Shown here piece by piece: positions 1 to 8,042 of a stretch of 64,000 nt of DNA. The position numbers and the translations under genes were made by a program. Origin of the DNA: Aequorivita aquimaris. Its GTDB lineage: Bacteria; Bacteroidota; Bacteroidia; Flavobacteriales; Flavobacteriaceae. Within the stretch, counting starts at the first letter, position 1. The number at the start of each line of letters is the position of its first letter. Location: positions 248,001 through 312,000 of the forward strand of contig NZ_JRWG01000004.1 in NCBI RefSeq assembly GCF_001573155.1. Reading direction: 5' to 3'. Below the pieces are notes generated by a model. The model was not told where the DNA came from. It saw only the letters and a list, made by a program, of their open reading frames with translations, and ran no database searches.

Positions 1-1139
1 TCATTATCGCCCGAACAACCGGGGTAGGTTGGTACCTTTTCTATCTCTGCAATCAGATAGTCTTGATTTTTATTTATTCTTAGGGTGTCTTCGGTTTCAT
101 TCAAATATTCCTGGACGGAAGTATAAACCTTATCGCCCGGTTGTGCTTCGGTAGTGAGCAATTTCAGTGCCTTCTCCTCCTCGGGGGTCATTTCGCCCTT
201 TTTCATTATGGCTTCGGCCAGCTCGTTGATCTTGTTCATTACTTCAGAGTCTGACTGAGAGACATTTTTTTGCTCCTCTGCTTTGGGGTCGTTACTGCAA
301 GCAGTATAAACCAGCATGCCGCAAATTATTGGCAGTAGCAGTAAATACTTGAATTGGGCGGTTTTTGTGGATTTTGATTTTTGTAACATAATGATTCGTT
401 TTTTGATTAATGATTGATTGAAAAATGTATTGATGAATGATATTTTTTCGGTTTGGAATACTTCCGAAAGCAGGCTCTGATAATATTGTTTTTTATCTTT
501 TTGGATGGTCACTTTAGCATCCGCAATATATTCGTGCAGTGTGGCAATTCTATTTTGAAACAAATAAATCATTGGGTTGAACCAAAAGACGATACGGAGC
601 ATTTCAAAAAAGAGAAGGTCCAACGAATGTTTTTGCTCAATGTGAATTTTTTCATGGGCAATAATGCTGGCTTTGTTTTCTTCGGAAATGTTTTCGCCTA
701 AAAAAATACTGTTGAAAAAGGAAAAGGCTATATCAGTCTTTGGAAGCGTCACTAATTTAAACTTTGGGAATTTTTGGGTATTTGCCGTAAATTTCAGCTT
801 TATGATTTTATAAAATTTAACGCACAAAAGCAATGCGCTTAAAACCATACCAAAAATCCAAAGTGCCGTAAAATTGGGGATCCACCAATTATTTCCACTT
901 GAAACCATTTCAGAAACCCCACCGCCAATTACTACTGCTGGCAATTGAATTATATACTCTTGTGGAATGCGCTGTTGAATAAACCCAAGGCTTACAAACG
1001 GTAAAATAAAGCCTAAAATAGGTGCTATCAATAAATACAATCTGTTTAGGTTGAAGAACGTCTCCTTTTTCAAAAAGAGATCATATACCGCCAAAAACAG
1101 TACTTGAAAAACGAATATTTGAAATAGTGTATGTATCAT
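1..1139 (-). CDS. BlaR1-like M56 family metallopeptidase with TonB-type C-terminus (partial)
   Basis: The reading frame is open from an ATG at 1139 to the window edge, so about 379 residues are visible and the 3' end is missing. The N-terminal half has several hydrophobic segments and a zinc protease motif HEKIH at residues 162-166, as in M56/BlaR1 antirepressor peptidases. After the membrane region comes a Glu-rich stretch ending in VPTYPGC near the edge; a Val-Pro-x-Tyr/Phe-Pro-Gly-Cys motif commonly opens TonB-like domains in Flavobacteriia. Its ATG overlaps the stop of the BlaI-type repressor (ATGA), so the two are translationally coupled. By family analogy it senses an envelope signal and inactivates the repressor by proteolysis; the actual signal is unknown. 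Confidence 0.85.
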   Translation of the reverse strand, partial: MIHTLFQIFVFQVLFLAVYDLFLKKETFFNLNRLYLLIAPILGFILPFVSLGFIQQRIPQEYIIQLPAVVIGGGVSEMVSSGNNWWIPNFTALWIFGMVLSALLLCVKFYKIIKLKFTANTQKFPKFKLVTLPKTDIAFSFFNSIFLGENISEENKASIIAHEKIHIEQKHSLDLLFFEMLRIVFWFNPMIYLFQNRIATLHEYIADAKVTIQKDKKQYYQSLLSEVFQTEKISFINTFFNQSLIKKRIIMLQKSKSTKTAQFKYLLLLPIICGMLVYTACSNDPKAEEQKNVSQSDSEVMNKINELAEAIMKKGEMTPEEEKALKLLTTEAQPGDKVYTSVQEYLNETEDTLRINKNQDYLIAEIEKVPTYPGCSGDN

Positions 1140-1504
1140 TTCCCGTTTTTTTCAGAATTGATTTCTTCCATAATTGTCTCCATTTCCTGAATGCTGATAT
1201 CGTTTTTCTTCATAAAAAAAGAAACCATACTTTTAAAGGAACCTTGGAAATAACCCTCCATTAATTTGTGCAGGGATTGATTGCTATATTCGGTTTTCTT
1301 CACTTTTGGAAAATATACGTGCCCGCGACCTTCCTTTCTATAATCCACAAAATCCTTGCTTTCCAGAATACGGACAATGGTGGAAACCGTGTTATATGCC
1401 GGTTTTGGCCCAGGCAGTTGCTCTATAATTGCGGCCACGTTTGCCTCTTCCAAATCCCACAGGATTTGCATAATGTCTTCTTCTGCTTTTGTTAATTGTT
1501 TCAT
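1136..1504 (-). CDS. BlaI/MecI-type transcriptional repressor
   Basis: A 122-residue winged-helix protein beginning MKQLTKAEEDIMQ, typical of BlaI/CopY repressors; the middle holds the recognition-helix region (PAYNTVSTIVRILESK) and the C-terminus is the dimerisation helix. An in-frame ATG 18 bp further upstream (1522) exists, but the TATATTTG promoter box lies at 1525-1532, so the transcript probably starts downstream of that ATG; the start at 1504 is therefore preferred. It is the first gene of a two-gene operon with the M56 peptidase. Two AACTAA-N4-TTAGTT sites upstream are the probable binding sites, giving autoregulation. Confidence 0.9.
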   Translation of the reverse strand: MKQLTKAEEDIMQILWDLEEANVAAIIEQLPGPKPAYNTVSTIVRILESKDFVDYRKEGRGHVYFPKVKKTEYSNQSLHKLMEGYFQGSFKSMVSFFMKKNDISIQEMETIMEEINSEKNGK

Positions 1505-1524
1505 ATCTCTTGTGCTTAACATTT

Positions 1525-1565
1525 CAAATATAACTAATTTTTTAGTTTAAACTAATTCTTTAGTT
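1525..1565 (-). promoter_or_regulatory. blaI promoter with two tandem repressor operators
   Basis: On the minus strand TATATTTG (1532-1525) fits the Bacteroidota -7 box TAnnTTTG. Immediately upstream are two identical-type inverted repeats AACTAA-N4-TTAGTT, at 1532-1547 and 1550-1565, 18 bp apart; together they create a perfect 14-bp palindrome TTAGTTTAAACTAA (1542-1555). This places both sites over the RNA polymerase binding region, as expected for a BlaI-type repressor. Confidence 0.75.
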
Positions 1566-1586
1566 GTTAAAGTTATGATGGGATAT

Positions 1587-1627
1587 AAAAAAACCCACAG
1601 CTTTTATAAAAACCTGTGAGTTTTTTT
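1587..1627 (-). terminator. Rho-independent terminator after the nitroreductase gene
   Basis: An imperfect stem (CCCACAG with CTGTGAG) is flanked by A-tracts at 1587-1593 and T-tracts at 1621-1627, so it can terminate in both directions. It lies between the nitroreductase gene and the blaI promoter. Confidence 0.7.
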
Positions 1628-1656
1628 AGGAATCTTGAATCTTAAATCTTGAATAT

Positions 1657-2211
1657 TTACACCCAGACAGTTTTTGCCTCAATGGAAGTCTTGCGGGTGC
1701 CTTCGGGAAGCTCGTCGTCATATTTTCCCAAATAGAAAAAGCCCAAGCACTGCTCGCCCTCCTCCATCTGAATAAATTTATCCATATATTTTAAAACCCC
1801 TGGAGATGCCCAATAGGCACCGATGCCCATATCGTGCGCTGTTAGCCACATGTTCTGCACGGCCATTGCTGTGGCGGCAATTTCTTCCCACTCCGGAATA
1901 CTCTCCTTTGGATCTCGCTGCATACAGATTGCTATTACGCATCCCGCTTTTACAGGATTGTCCATGAATTTATTGTACGTAAACTCTGAGAAGTTTTCTG
2001 TAGTTTGTTTGTAGGTTTCGGATATGAATTTCCCCAAGGCAATTTGTGACACGCCATGAAAAACTTTAAAACGCCACGGTTCGGTGCGCTTGTGGGTTGG
2101 CGCCCAATTTGCGCTTTCAAGGATGGTTAAAACTTCTTCTTTGGAAATGGGCTGGTCGTTATACTGGGCAGGAAAAACCGCACGACGGTTCTTTATGGTT
2201 TCTGAAATCAT
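1657..2211 (-). CDS. Nitroreductase family protein
   Basis: A 184-residue protein of the FMN-dependent nitroreductase superfamily, single-domain and of usual length. The N-terminus contains the family pattern IKNRRAVFPAQY followed by an ANWAPTHKRTEPWRF segment, which supplies FMN phosphate contacts and the active-site loop in this family. The middle (AAMAVQNMWL-type helix and IGAYWASPG) is also characteristic. These enzymes reduce nitroaromatics, quinones or related substrates with NAD(P)H in the cytoplasm; the natural substrate cannot be told from sequence. It appears monocistronic, with a terminator behind it and the glycosyltransferase gene upstream on the same strand. Confidence 0.88.
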   Translation of the reverse strand: MISETIKNRRAVFPAQYNDQPISKEEVLTILESANWAPTHKRTEPWRFKVFHGVSQIALGKFISETYKQTTENFSEFTYNKFMDNPVKAGCVIAICMQRDPKESIPEWEEIAATAMAVQNMWLTAHDMGIGAYWASPGVLKYMDKFIQMEEGEQCLGFFYLGKYDDELPEGTRKTSIEAKTVWV

Positions 2212-2265
2212 TTTTTTTAATTTGGCTCGTGAAGATACTAAAAGTGTATTTCAAAAAAAACAATT

Positions 2266-4335
2266 TTAGGCGAATGTGGGAACATTAAAAATAATATTTT
2301 GTTGCACTAAAACGTCGGTAACCATTTTCAAATCTCCTGCGTTTGGTTCTTTTGAAATTTCACTCGAAAGCAATTTCTCAACCTCGGTTTTCATTGCATT
2401 GCTGTGGTATTCCAACAATAATTCGTTTTCGCCCAACTTCACCAAACAATCTTTTTTGCCAAATTCTATAGATACTTGTGGATTTAACCGAAGTTGCGAA
2501 TTATTTTGGGGATAATAAGCACGCTGCAAGACCTTGTAAAGTGCCTCCAGAACCCTCTCTAACGTTACAGATGTTAAGCAGATTCTGTGGGCACAGTTCA
2601 AGATTACGTCATAATTACATTTAAGGTTGCAAACGCCTTTTTTTCCCCAGATAAGCTCGTTGTGCTCCGCAAAGCTGCCCCAACTTCCCGGACCGGTGGG
2701 CCCATAGATTCCCACAGTGGGCACATTAAACGCTCCAGCCACATGGGTTATTCCGGCATCATTACCAATATGGAACAATGCGCCTGCCATCGCCTCGCCC
2801 ACATCTTCCATTCCACCAGTAATGAACTCAACGTGCGGCATTGGTTTGGAGAAATATTTGGCAAGGTCAGGGTCGTCCGGCCCCATAATAACTTTGCAAT
2901 CTAAATTTGGGAAGATTACGCGCAGCCTTTCAATTAAAGCCGCATATTTTTCAGTTGGCCAAATTTTAAGTAAAAAACCAGCTCCATGATGTACGACGAA
3001 ATAAGAATTTGAAGCCTTTATATTATTTTCAAAATAGGGGTAGCTTTCCAAATGATTGTCTATATCAATATGCAGTTTTGAAACCGTGTCTATATAATGC
3101 TGAATGGCGTGCTGCTTTACTTTTTTATGGGTTGGATATTTCAGGGCGTGCGGCAAATCATAGCCTCGAAAAGCTGGATAATTGCCCAGTTCGTAGATGT
3201 TGCTGTAATTGGATTCCTGATTGCGCGCTTCGGGTTCACCCACTACCTTGACCCCTTTTAAATGTCTACGGAAAAAATCCACAAGTCTCGGCGCCACAGC
3301 AAAATGAAGCTCTTCAGAAACTGCCGCCAATTTATAGATAGCTGGAATGGCGAAGAAAATATCGCCCAGGCCGCCATAGCTTTTATAGACTAAAACCTTC
3401 TTCAATTTGGGCGCTTTGGTCTTTCCTGAATTGGTTAATATGCTAGAAACTGCATTCCAAAAATTTTCCGGGGCCTGCAGCATTTCGGCTTTGGCCTTTT
3501 CAAAATTATCAGGGTAAAAGTCAAATGAAAACGTGCCTATTCTATCATTTGAGAGTATTTCGCAGCCCGAGAGAAATGCTTCTGCAGCAAGCCTTCCCGA
3601 GGGTTCTGGCCAAACTGGCTTACATATAAATTGTTTTGTCTTTCCAAGAATTTCAAGTACTTCCGCGTTTGAAACGGGCTCATGAAAAGTTATGTTCGTT
3701 GGCATTTCACGACGCAATCGGTTTTTTCCGAAAACCTTAAATTTTAATTCAGGATGTTCTTCGGCATAGGTTACATAGTCGTGCCCGCCCTTTAAAAAGT
3801 TGAGATCCCCAAAAAAAGGAATTGTTTCTTCGTCTTTTTCTTCGGAAGGTTTCAAATTGGCAACATCTACTGTGGGCGGCATGATTAAATGTTTTGTTAC
3901 GGCTTCTCCATAAAATTCGAAATGTGATTGGTAATGTTTCGGCGATTGAAAAACATTTAGGGCCGCGCCGGAAAACAAATTTCTGAAAAGATGAAATTTA
4001 TCGGGGTTGCAACAATTGCGTACGTTATAATCTACGGTGCATAAAATATTTCGGCGTATGCAGAAATTATAATCATATTCCACTTTAATATACGGAACGT
4101 TCTGCGAAAGGAGATACTCCACCAAGTCCAACTCAAAATGACATCGGGAAGTACTGTTTAAAACTATTAAATCTGCTTCTGAAATTTTACTTTTTGTTTC
4201 CTCAAAATTCCTCAGAAAATCTACGGAAACGGAATGGTTTTTAGTTTCGCCAAGCGCCATTAATTCTTTAATGGTCAGCTCAGCACCGCGGGGAGTTTCC
4301 AAAAATGTATCGTGGAGGAATAGAATTTTTTTCAA
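2266..4335 (-). CDS. Two-domain glycosyltransferase (GT-B N-terminal half, GT9 heptosyltransferase-like C-terminal half)
   Basis: A 689-residue protein that joins two sugar-transfer modules. Residues 1-300 resemble a GT1/GT4-type GT-B domain (start KKILFLHDTF; WPEPSGRLAAEAFLSGCE near residue 245 looks like a donor-binding segment). From about residue 312 a second unit begins KKVLVYKSYGGLGDIFF and carries HHGAGFLLKIWP and IGNDAGITHVAGA, the signature segments of family 9 LPS heptosyltransferases. The likely start is TTG, as no ATG fits. A role in LPS or other envelope glycan assembly is inferred; acceptor and donor are unknown. It is twice the normal GT9 length because of the fusion. Confidence 0.8.
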   Translation of the reverse strand: MKKILFLHDTFLETPRGAELTIKELMALGETKNHSVSVDFLRNFEETKSKISEADLIVLNSTSRCHFELDLVEYLLSQNVPYIKVEYDYNFCIRRNILCTVDYNVRNCCNPDKFHLFRNLFSGAALNVFQSPKHYQSHFEFYGEAVTKHLIMPPTVDVANLKPSEEKDEETIPFFGDLNFLKGGHDYVTYAEEHPELKFKVFGKNRLRREMPTNITFHEPVSNAEVLEILGKTKQFICKPVWPEPSGRLAAEAFLSGCEILSNDRIGTFSFDFYPDNFEKAKAEMLQAPENFWNAVSSILTNSGKTKAPKLKKVLVYKSYGGLGDIFFAIPAIYKLAAVSEELHFAVAPRLVDFFRRHLKGVKVVGEPEARNQESNYSNIYELGNYPAFRGYDLPHALKYPTHKKVKQHAIQHYIDTVSKLHIDIDNHLESYPYFENNIKASNSYFVVHHGAGFLLKIWPTEKYAALIERLRVIFPNLDCKVIMGPDDPDLAKYFSKPMPHVEFITGGMEDVGEAMAGALFHIGNDAGITHVAGAFNVPTVGIYGPTGPGSWGSFAEHNELIWGKKGVCNLKCNYDVILNCAHRICLTSVTLERVLEALYKVLQRAYYPQNNSQLRLNPQVSIEFGKKDCLVKLGENELLLEYHSNAMKTEVEKLLSSEISKEPNAGDLKMVTDVLVQQNIIFNVPTFA

Positions 4336-4421
4336 AATAAAAGAAGGGATTAAATAAAATTGGACATTTCTGAAAAGTTTTTAGAGAAATGTCCAATCAA
4401 ATACAAAAGACAACAAACAGA

Positions 4422-5012
4422 CTATATTTTCTCAAATATAAGAATATCGGTTCCACCGCCGCCTCCGCTCACATCGCGCAGTTCTATTCTGGTAGGCAGG
4501 ACACTTACAATATCCCAATCGTCATTAAATTCGTTAAAAGGAACTCCCGTAAAGTTTAGGGTCAATTCATTCCCGGAACCATTCACCAACCAGCTTCCAT
4601 TATTGGTATTGCTTCCATTTGTGGCAGTAACTTGGTCATTTACTTTAAAATCAACCGTATAACCGTTATAGTCTCCGGTTTCATCAACGCCACTATCTAT
4701 ATAACTGGCAACTTTCCAGTTTGTGGCAATTAAAATATCACGAATTACTTGGGCATCGCCATAGTAGCCGTCGTCATAGTAACCATCATCATAATAACCG
4801 TCGTCATAATAACCATCATCGTAATAGCCATCATCGTAATAGCCATCATCGTAATAGCCGTCACCGTAATAACCATTATCATAGTAGCCATCATCAAAAA
4901 AGTCATCTGAATCATCCGAAGAACAAGAAGAAATAATAGCTCCTGTAATTGAGATGGTTGAAACGGCAAGCAAGGCCTGGCCTGATTTCTTTATAAAGTT
5001 TCTGCGTTTCAT
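4422..5012 (-). CDS. Tat-type lipoprotein with Asp-Asp-Gly-Tyr-Tyr repeats
   Basis: A 196-residue protein. The N-terminus MKRRNFIKKSGQ matches a twin-arginine motif and is followed by a hydrophobic stretch and a lipobox ending at Cys30, so a folded, lipid-anchored product exported by Tat is likely. Residues 40-89 are ten pentapeptides of the form DDGYY (with DNGYY and GDGYY variants). The remaining ~105 residues (NWKVASYIDSG, LTLNFTGVPF, RIELRDVSGG) look like a lipocalin-like beta domain seen in many Flavobacteriia lipoproteins. The ATG at 5012 is chosen because it puts the RR motif at the very N-terminus; a TTG lies two codons upstream. Function is unknown; the acidic/Tyr repeat could bind metal or surfaces, which is only a guess. 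Confidence 0.78.
   Translation of the reverse strand: MKRRNFIKKSGQALLAVSTISITGAIISSCSSDDSDDFFDDGYYDNGYYGDGYYDDGYYDDGYYDDGYYDDGYYDDGYYDDGYYGDAQVIRDILIATNWKVASYIDSGVDETGDYNGYTVDFKVNDQVTATNGSNTNNGSWLVNGSGNELTLNFTGVPFNEFNDDWDIVSVLPTRIELRDVSGGGGGTDILIFEKI
4746..4895 (-). repeat. 15-bp tandem repeat encoding DDGYY, ten units
   Basis: In-frame 15-bp units (GAT/GAC GAT/GAC GGT/GGC TAT/TAC TAT/TAC) repeat ten times with mostly synonymous differences. Such arrays change copy number by slippage, so allele length may vary between strains. Confidence 0.9.
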
Positions 5013-5129
5013 AAACAATTGTTTTAGTGGCTGTTATAAATATAGCAAAAAAAAATTGATTGCTTCTTTTGTGGTATTCATATATTGAACAATTATCTTA
5101 AAAAATACCCTACCCTTTTTTGAAAAAAA

Positions 5130-6791
5130 TTATCGGCGCGGTCGTTTTTTCTTATTGGTCTTAGAACCCACCCTGGACATAGCGCACCTAAAACCAATAT
5201 AGTCTGTAGCCATATATTGTGGCAAAAACCGTCTTTGGGCCGGGTCCAGCCAATAATCCCTATCGCGCCACGAACCGCCTTTATAAACGCGAACCTCATC
5301 ATTTATCAATGTGGTTCTATTGGAACTTTTATCATATTCACGATGAATTTTGCCCGTGCTATCGACAAAGACTTTATGGATCGGCGCGTTGTACATCGGA
5401 TAATCGCTGGAAGATTGGTTTTTGGCATTATACAGTTTTGATCTTTGATCGCCGTCCTTAAAATTTCTGTTGTCACTTGTTGAAAAATTTATACGAAGGT
5501 AGGTTTCCCATTCATCTACAGGAACTTGAATCAGTTCTCCCGGAAGTTGCCTTGGAATGAGTTTGCCGGTGGGCAGGGTGTCATAAATTATAGAATCTAT
5601 AGTCACAACGTTAAAAGTACCATCAGAATTTCGGGAGTCTTTGGTATAAACATTTCCTCGATAATAATTGAAGTCGTTATAATCGTCTTCCACAATTGGT
5701 CTGTATACATCGGCTACCCATTCTGCCACATTTCCAGCCATATCATATAGACCGTAGTCGTTTGGGGGATAGCTTTTTACTTGGGCGGTAATATCGGCAT
5801 TGTCATCGCTCCAACCGGCTATTCCACCGTAATCTCCATACGATTGTTTAAAGTTTGCCAATTGGTCGCCGCGCGACTTACGTTTTCCGGAGCGGGTGTA
5901 TTGTCCGTTCCAAGGATACTTTTTTCGTCCTTTATGAATATTATATTCTCTAATTCCGTCGAGCCCCAAGGCAGCATATTCCCATTCAGCTTCAGTGGGT
6001 AGGCGGTACTCTGGAAGGAAGATCCCATCACGGCGCTGCATATATAAGTCGGTATGTTTAGCACCCAGAATTGTACTATCTTTTTTAAGTTCTACAAGAC
6101 GACTGGAACGTTTACCACCATTTAAGATGGAATCATTACCTCCATATGCTAAAGTAGGTGCTTTGATATAGGTTTCTGTTGAAAATATTTCGTTTGCTTT
6201 GATATTGTATCTAGCATTAAGTGCTGTAAAATCGGCATCTTCCAATAATTTTTCATTCACCCTATCGGTTCGCCATTTGCAAAAATTTACTGCCTGCAAC
6301 CAACTTACGCCCACCACCGGATATTCTGAAAACGCGGGATGGCGCAGGTAATTCTTCACCATAGCTTCATTAAAACCCAGAGGATTGCGCCAGGCCAAGG
6401 TATCGGGAAGCGCACTGGCATAGATATTTCCATAATTTTCATCATCGGGTGGAAATACACGTTTTAGCCAGTCCAAATACTCCAAGTACATCAGGTTGGT
6501 AACCTCTGTCTCGTCCATATAAAACGACATTACATGCTGCTGGTTGGGAATATTGTTCCAGTCGCCCATAGGGTCATCCTGCACGCGGCCCATGGTGAAT
6601 GTTCCACCTTCAATAAAAACCAGGCCCGGACCCGTTTCCTGTTCTTTGGTCTTTTTATTATAATTTTTGGCAAAACCGCCCATCCGGCCAATCATTTTCC
6701 ATCCCGTGGCCCGCGAACTGTTCTTGTAGTCGTCCTTTTTTGAACAGGAAAGGAGAAAAAGGATAAAGATTAAGGGAAGTATTCGCTTCAT
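5130..6791 (-). CDS. gldJ: Gliding motility / type IX secretion lipoprotein GldJ
   Basis: A 553-residue lipoprotein: signal peptide MKRILPLIFILFLLSC with the lipidated Cys16, then the GldJ-typical SSRATGWKM segment and a formylglycine-generating-enzyme-like (FGE-sulfatase) fold from about residue 55 to 540. GPGLVFIEGGTFTMG, MDETEVTNLMYLEYL, EYPVVGVSWLQAVNF, YRLPTEAEWEYAALG and VYKGGSWRDR are all typical. GldJ is needed for gliding and for stability of the type IX secretion complex (with GldK, L, M, N and SprA/E) in the outer membrane. Length matches known GldJ proteins (about 560). Its presence agrees with the type IX-sorted proteins encoded nearby. The DGYY lipoprotein gene lies downstream on the same strand. 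Confidence 0.93.
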   Translation of the reverse strand: MKRILPLIFILFLLSCSKKDDYKNSSRATGWKMIGRMGGFAKNYNKKTKEQETGPGLVFIEGGTFTMGRVQDDPMGDWNNIPNQQHVMSFYMDETEVTNLMYLEYLDWLKRVFPPDDENYGNIYASALPDTLAWRNPLGFNEAMVKNYLRHPAFSEYPVVGVSWLQAVNFCKWRTDRVNEKLLEDADFTALNARYNIKANEIFSTETYIKAPTLAYGGNDSILNGGKRSSRLVELKKDSTILGAKHTDLYMQRRDGIFLPEYRLPTEAEWEYAALGLDGIREYNIHKGRKKYPWNGQYTRSGKRKSRGDQLANFKQSYGDYGGIAGWSDDNADITAQVKSYPPNDYGLYDMAGNVAEWVADVYRPIVEDDYNDFNYYRGNVYTKDSRNSDGTFNVVTIDSIIYDTLPTGKLIPRQLPGELIQVPVDEWETYLRINFSTSDNRNFKDGDQRSKLYNAKNQSSSDYPMYNAPIHKVFVDSTGKIHREYDKSSNRTTLINDEVRVYKGGSWRDRDYWLDPAQRRFLPQYMATDYIGFRCAMSRVGSKTNKKKRPRR

Positions 6792-7043
6792 TAATCGACT
6801 GGTTTTTAATATGTCAAAAATAAAATTATTCTCAATTCAGTCAAGTTCACCAAAACCAGATTTTATAAAAAAACAATTATTGTGGGGGAGTTCTTACTTC
6901 TTATAGTTTTTTTAAATTATCTATTTATATAAAGCATCCATTCCTTTAAACAAATATTTTGGTGCAGCCACATTACAAAACGTCCATAAACAAAAAAAGC
7001 CCATCCACTTCAGCGTAGTTTAAAGTTTATCGAAAGACGCTGT
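6792..7043. other. Intergenic region between gldJ and the phage-like cassette
   Basis: No protein gene is visible. It probably holds the gldJ promoter. At 6989-7007 it carries AAACAAAAAAAGCCCATCC, which on the minus strand reads as a terminator 3' arm plus T-tract; a matching 6-bp pair (CAGCGT/ACGCTG) around 7010-7042 may form the hairpin. The same 19-bp string recurs in the tRNA-Asp terminator at 29006-29024. Confidence 0.5.
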
Positions 7044-7139
7044 TCAGGTTTTAGGAAGCTTTTCTTCGGTAATCCCGATCTGGGATTTAACCACAGCCCA
7101 AAAAGCTAGGGTAACTAAGGCTACAAAGTGCAAGGACAT
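7044..7139 (-). CDS. Possible 31-residue membrane peptide
   Basis: A short frame from ATG at 7139 to TGA at 7044 encodes one hydrophobic helix (MSLHFVALVTLAFWAVV) followed by a charged tail KSQIGITEEKLPKT. It lies 4 bp beyond the terminator of the four-gene cassette and ends just before a terminator-like sequence at 6989-7042. It may be a real small membrane peptide of that cassette or chance; there is no family evidence. Confidence 0.3.
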   Translation of the reverse strand: MSLHFVALVTLAFWAVVKSQIGITEEKLPKT

Positions 7140-7142
7140 ACT

Positions 7143-7180
7143 AAAAAAAACCGTTAGGATGTAAGATTCCTAACGGTTTT
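7143..7180 (-). terminator. Terminator of the phage-like cassette
   Basis: Perfect 13-bp arms AAAACCGTTAGGA (7147-7159) and TCCTAACGGTTTT (7168-7180) with an 8-nt loop; on the minus strand the stem runs into a T-tract (the A-run at 7143-7150). It ends the minus-strand cassette 15 bp after the last gene. Confidence 0.88.
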
Positions 7181-7194
7181 GATATTTAGGAGGG

Positions 7195-7413
7195 TTATAA
7201 TTTCTTAAACCATCTTCTAATTGTGGAGAAATATGTGGTTGACACAGCTACAATTTTACGTAAGAGGAGGGTTGTAAAGAAACTAATTATTGCGCCTATA
7301 ATCGCCAAGATACAGGTTGTGATAAGTTGTTGGGAACCTATATTGGGGAGCGTAGAAGCCAAAAAACCTCCAATGGTGCCGGCTATAAAGGGAATCTCCT
7401 TAGAGACCACCAT
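7195..7413 (-). CDS. Small membrane protein of the phage-like cassette (holin-sized)
   Basis: A 72-residue protein with two likely transmembrane helices (about residues 8-25 and 32-55), then a basic C-terminus ending RRWFKKL. The ATG at 7413 is chosen; a GTG ten codons upstream is possible. The start overlaps the end of the preceding gene by 14 bp, which suggests coupling. Size, topology and position after a DUF5675-like gene recall phage holins or spanin-like partners, but no sequence family is recognised, so this is inference from context. It is the last gene before the terminator. Confidence 0.6.
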   Translation of the reverse strand: MVVSKEIPFIAGTIGGFLASTLPNIGSQQLITTCILAIIGAIISFFTTLLLRKIVAVSTTYFSTIRRWFKKL

Positions 7414-7642
7414 TAGGCGCTTGTGGGGGCTCAGGATCCTCACCCTGAACCGTTGCCTGACTTATAGCCGTGGCCACTGTGCCAGCGACCACTACGTAGG
7501 TAGCGGCGGAAAGCAGCCAGGCCGGAAGGGCTACAGGCGCCGCGAGCAGGGTGCCGCCGGCCGTTGCCAAGCCGAGGCCCACATTGCGCAGGGTTCGAAA
7601 GAACTTAGGAGTAGGACTTTTGTATCTGTTTAAGATATTCAT
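7400..7642 (-). CDS. Small membrane protein of the phage-like cassette
   Basis: An 80-residue protein: a basic N-terminus (NRYKSPTPKFFRTLR), two closely spaced Ala/Gly/Val-rich hydrophobic segments (about residues 20-40 and 44-60) and an acidic, Pro-rich tail (GEDPEPPQAPNGGL). It overlaps the upstream DUF5675-like gene by 38 bp and the downstream gene by 14 bp, so the cassette is tightly packed as in phages. The DNA is clearly richer in G+C than the neighbouring genes. A holin-like role is possible from size and context only. Confidence 0.6.
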   Translation of the reverse strand: MNILNRYKSPTPKFFRTLRNVGLGLATAGGTLLAAPVALPAWLLSAATYVVVAGTVATAISQATVQGEDPEPPQAPNGGL

Positions 7643-8042
7643 ACCGATTTGAATTAATGTTAAGGATTACTTTTTCATTTTTATCCCTAGCCTGATGGTA
7701 TAGGGAGAGGAGTTTCTGTAGGGCCAGTTTAGAGTTGATACCCGTACCAATACCCGTTAACAGGTTGACCGGGGCAATACAGCCACGCAGTTGGGTGATG
7801 GCATTGTTTGCGGGATGGATTAGGATATAACTTCTGTTTTGCACGTCCAAGATTTCCAAGTGGTTGTGGAATTTGGTGGAGGTTCGGGACCTCAGTTCGT
7901 AGTTGCCTTCCGGGATGCAGGAACTATTTTGTTTGTTCTCTTTCCAAGGAAGCTCAATGGTAAAGCAGACGAAGTGTCCGTTTAAGGTGAGGGTACCATT
8001 GGTACCCCCACGCTTATAAACCCTTGTTAGGACAAGTTCCAT
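7605..8042 (-). CDS. DUF5675-like protein
   Basis: A 145-residue protein with the layout of the DUF5675 family: MELVLTRVYKRGGTNGTL, a FTIELPWKEN segment, CIPEGNYELR, then YILIHPANNAITQLRGCI with the conserved His-Pro-(Ala/Gly)-Asn motif, and a C-terminal helix (LALQKLLSLYHQ). The family is found in phages and in phage-derived loci of Bacteroidota and is often next to lysis genes; the fold and reaction are not established. Its ATG directly abuts the TAA of the upstream gene. It may process cell wall or cap a particle; both are guesses. Confidence 0.75.
   Translation of the reverse strand: MELVLTRVYKRGGTNGTLTLNGHFVCFTIELPWKENKQNSSCIPEGNYELRSRTSTKFHNHLEILDVQNRSYILIHPANNAITQLRGCIAPVNLLTGIGTGINSKLALQKLLSLYHQARDKNEKVILNINSNRYEYLKQIQKSYS

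Noticed and set aside
4721-4936. An antisense frame rich in His, Ser and Arg across the DDGYY repeat
   Set aside because: It is the complement of the 15-bp repeat; the repeat forces an open frame on several strands, and it has no start context or family.
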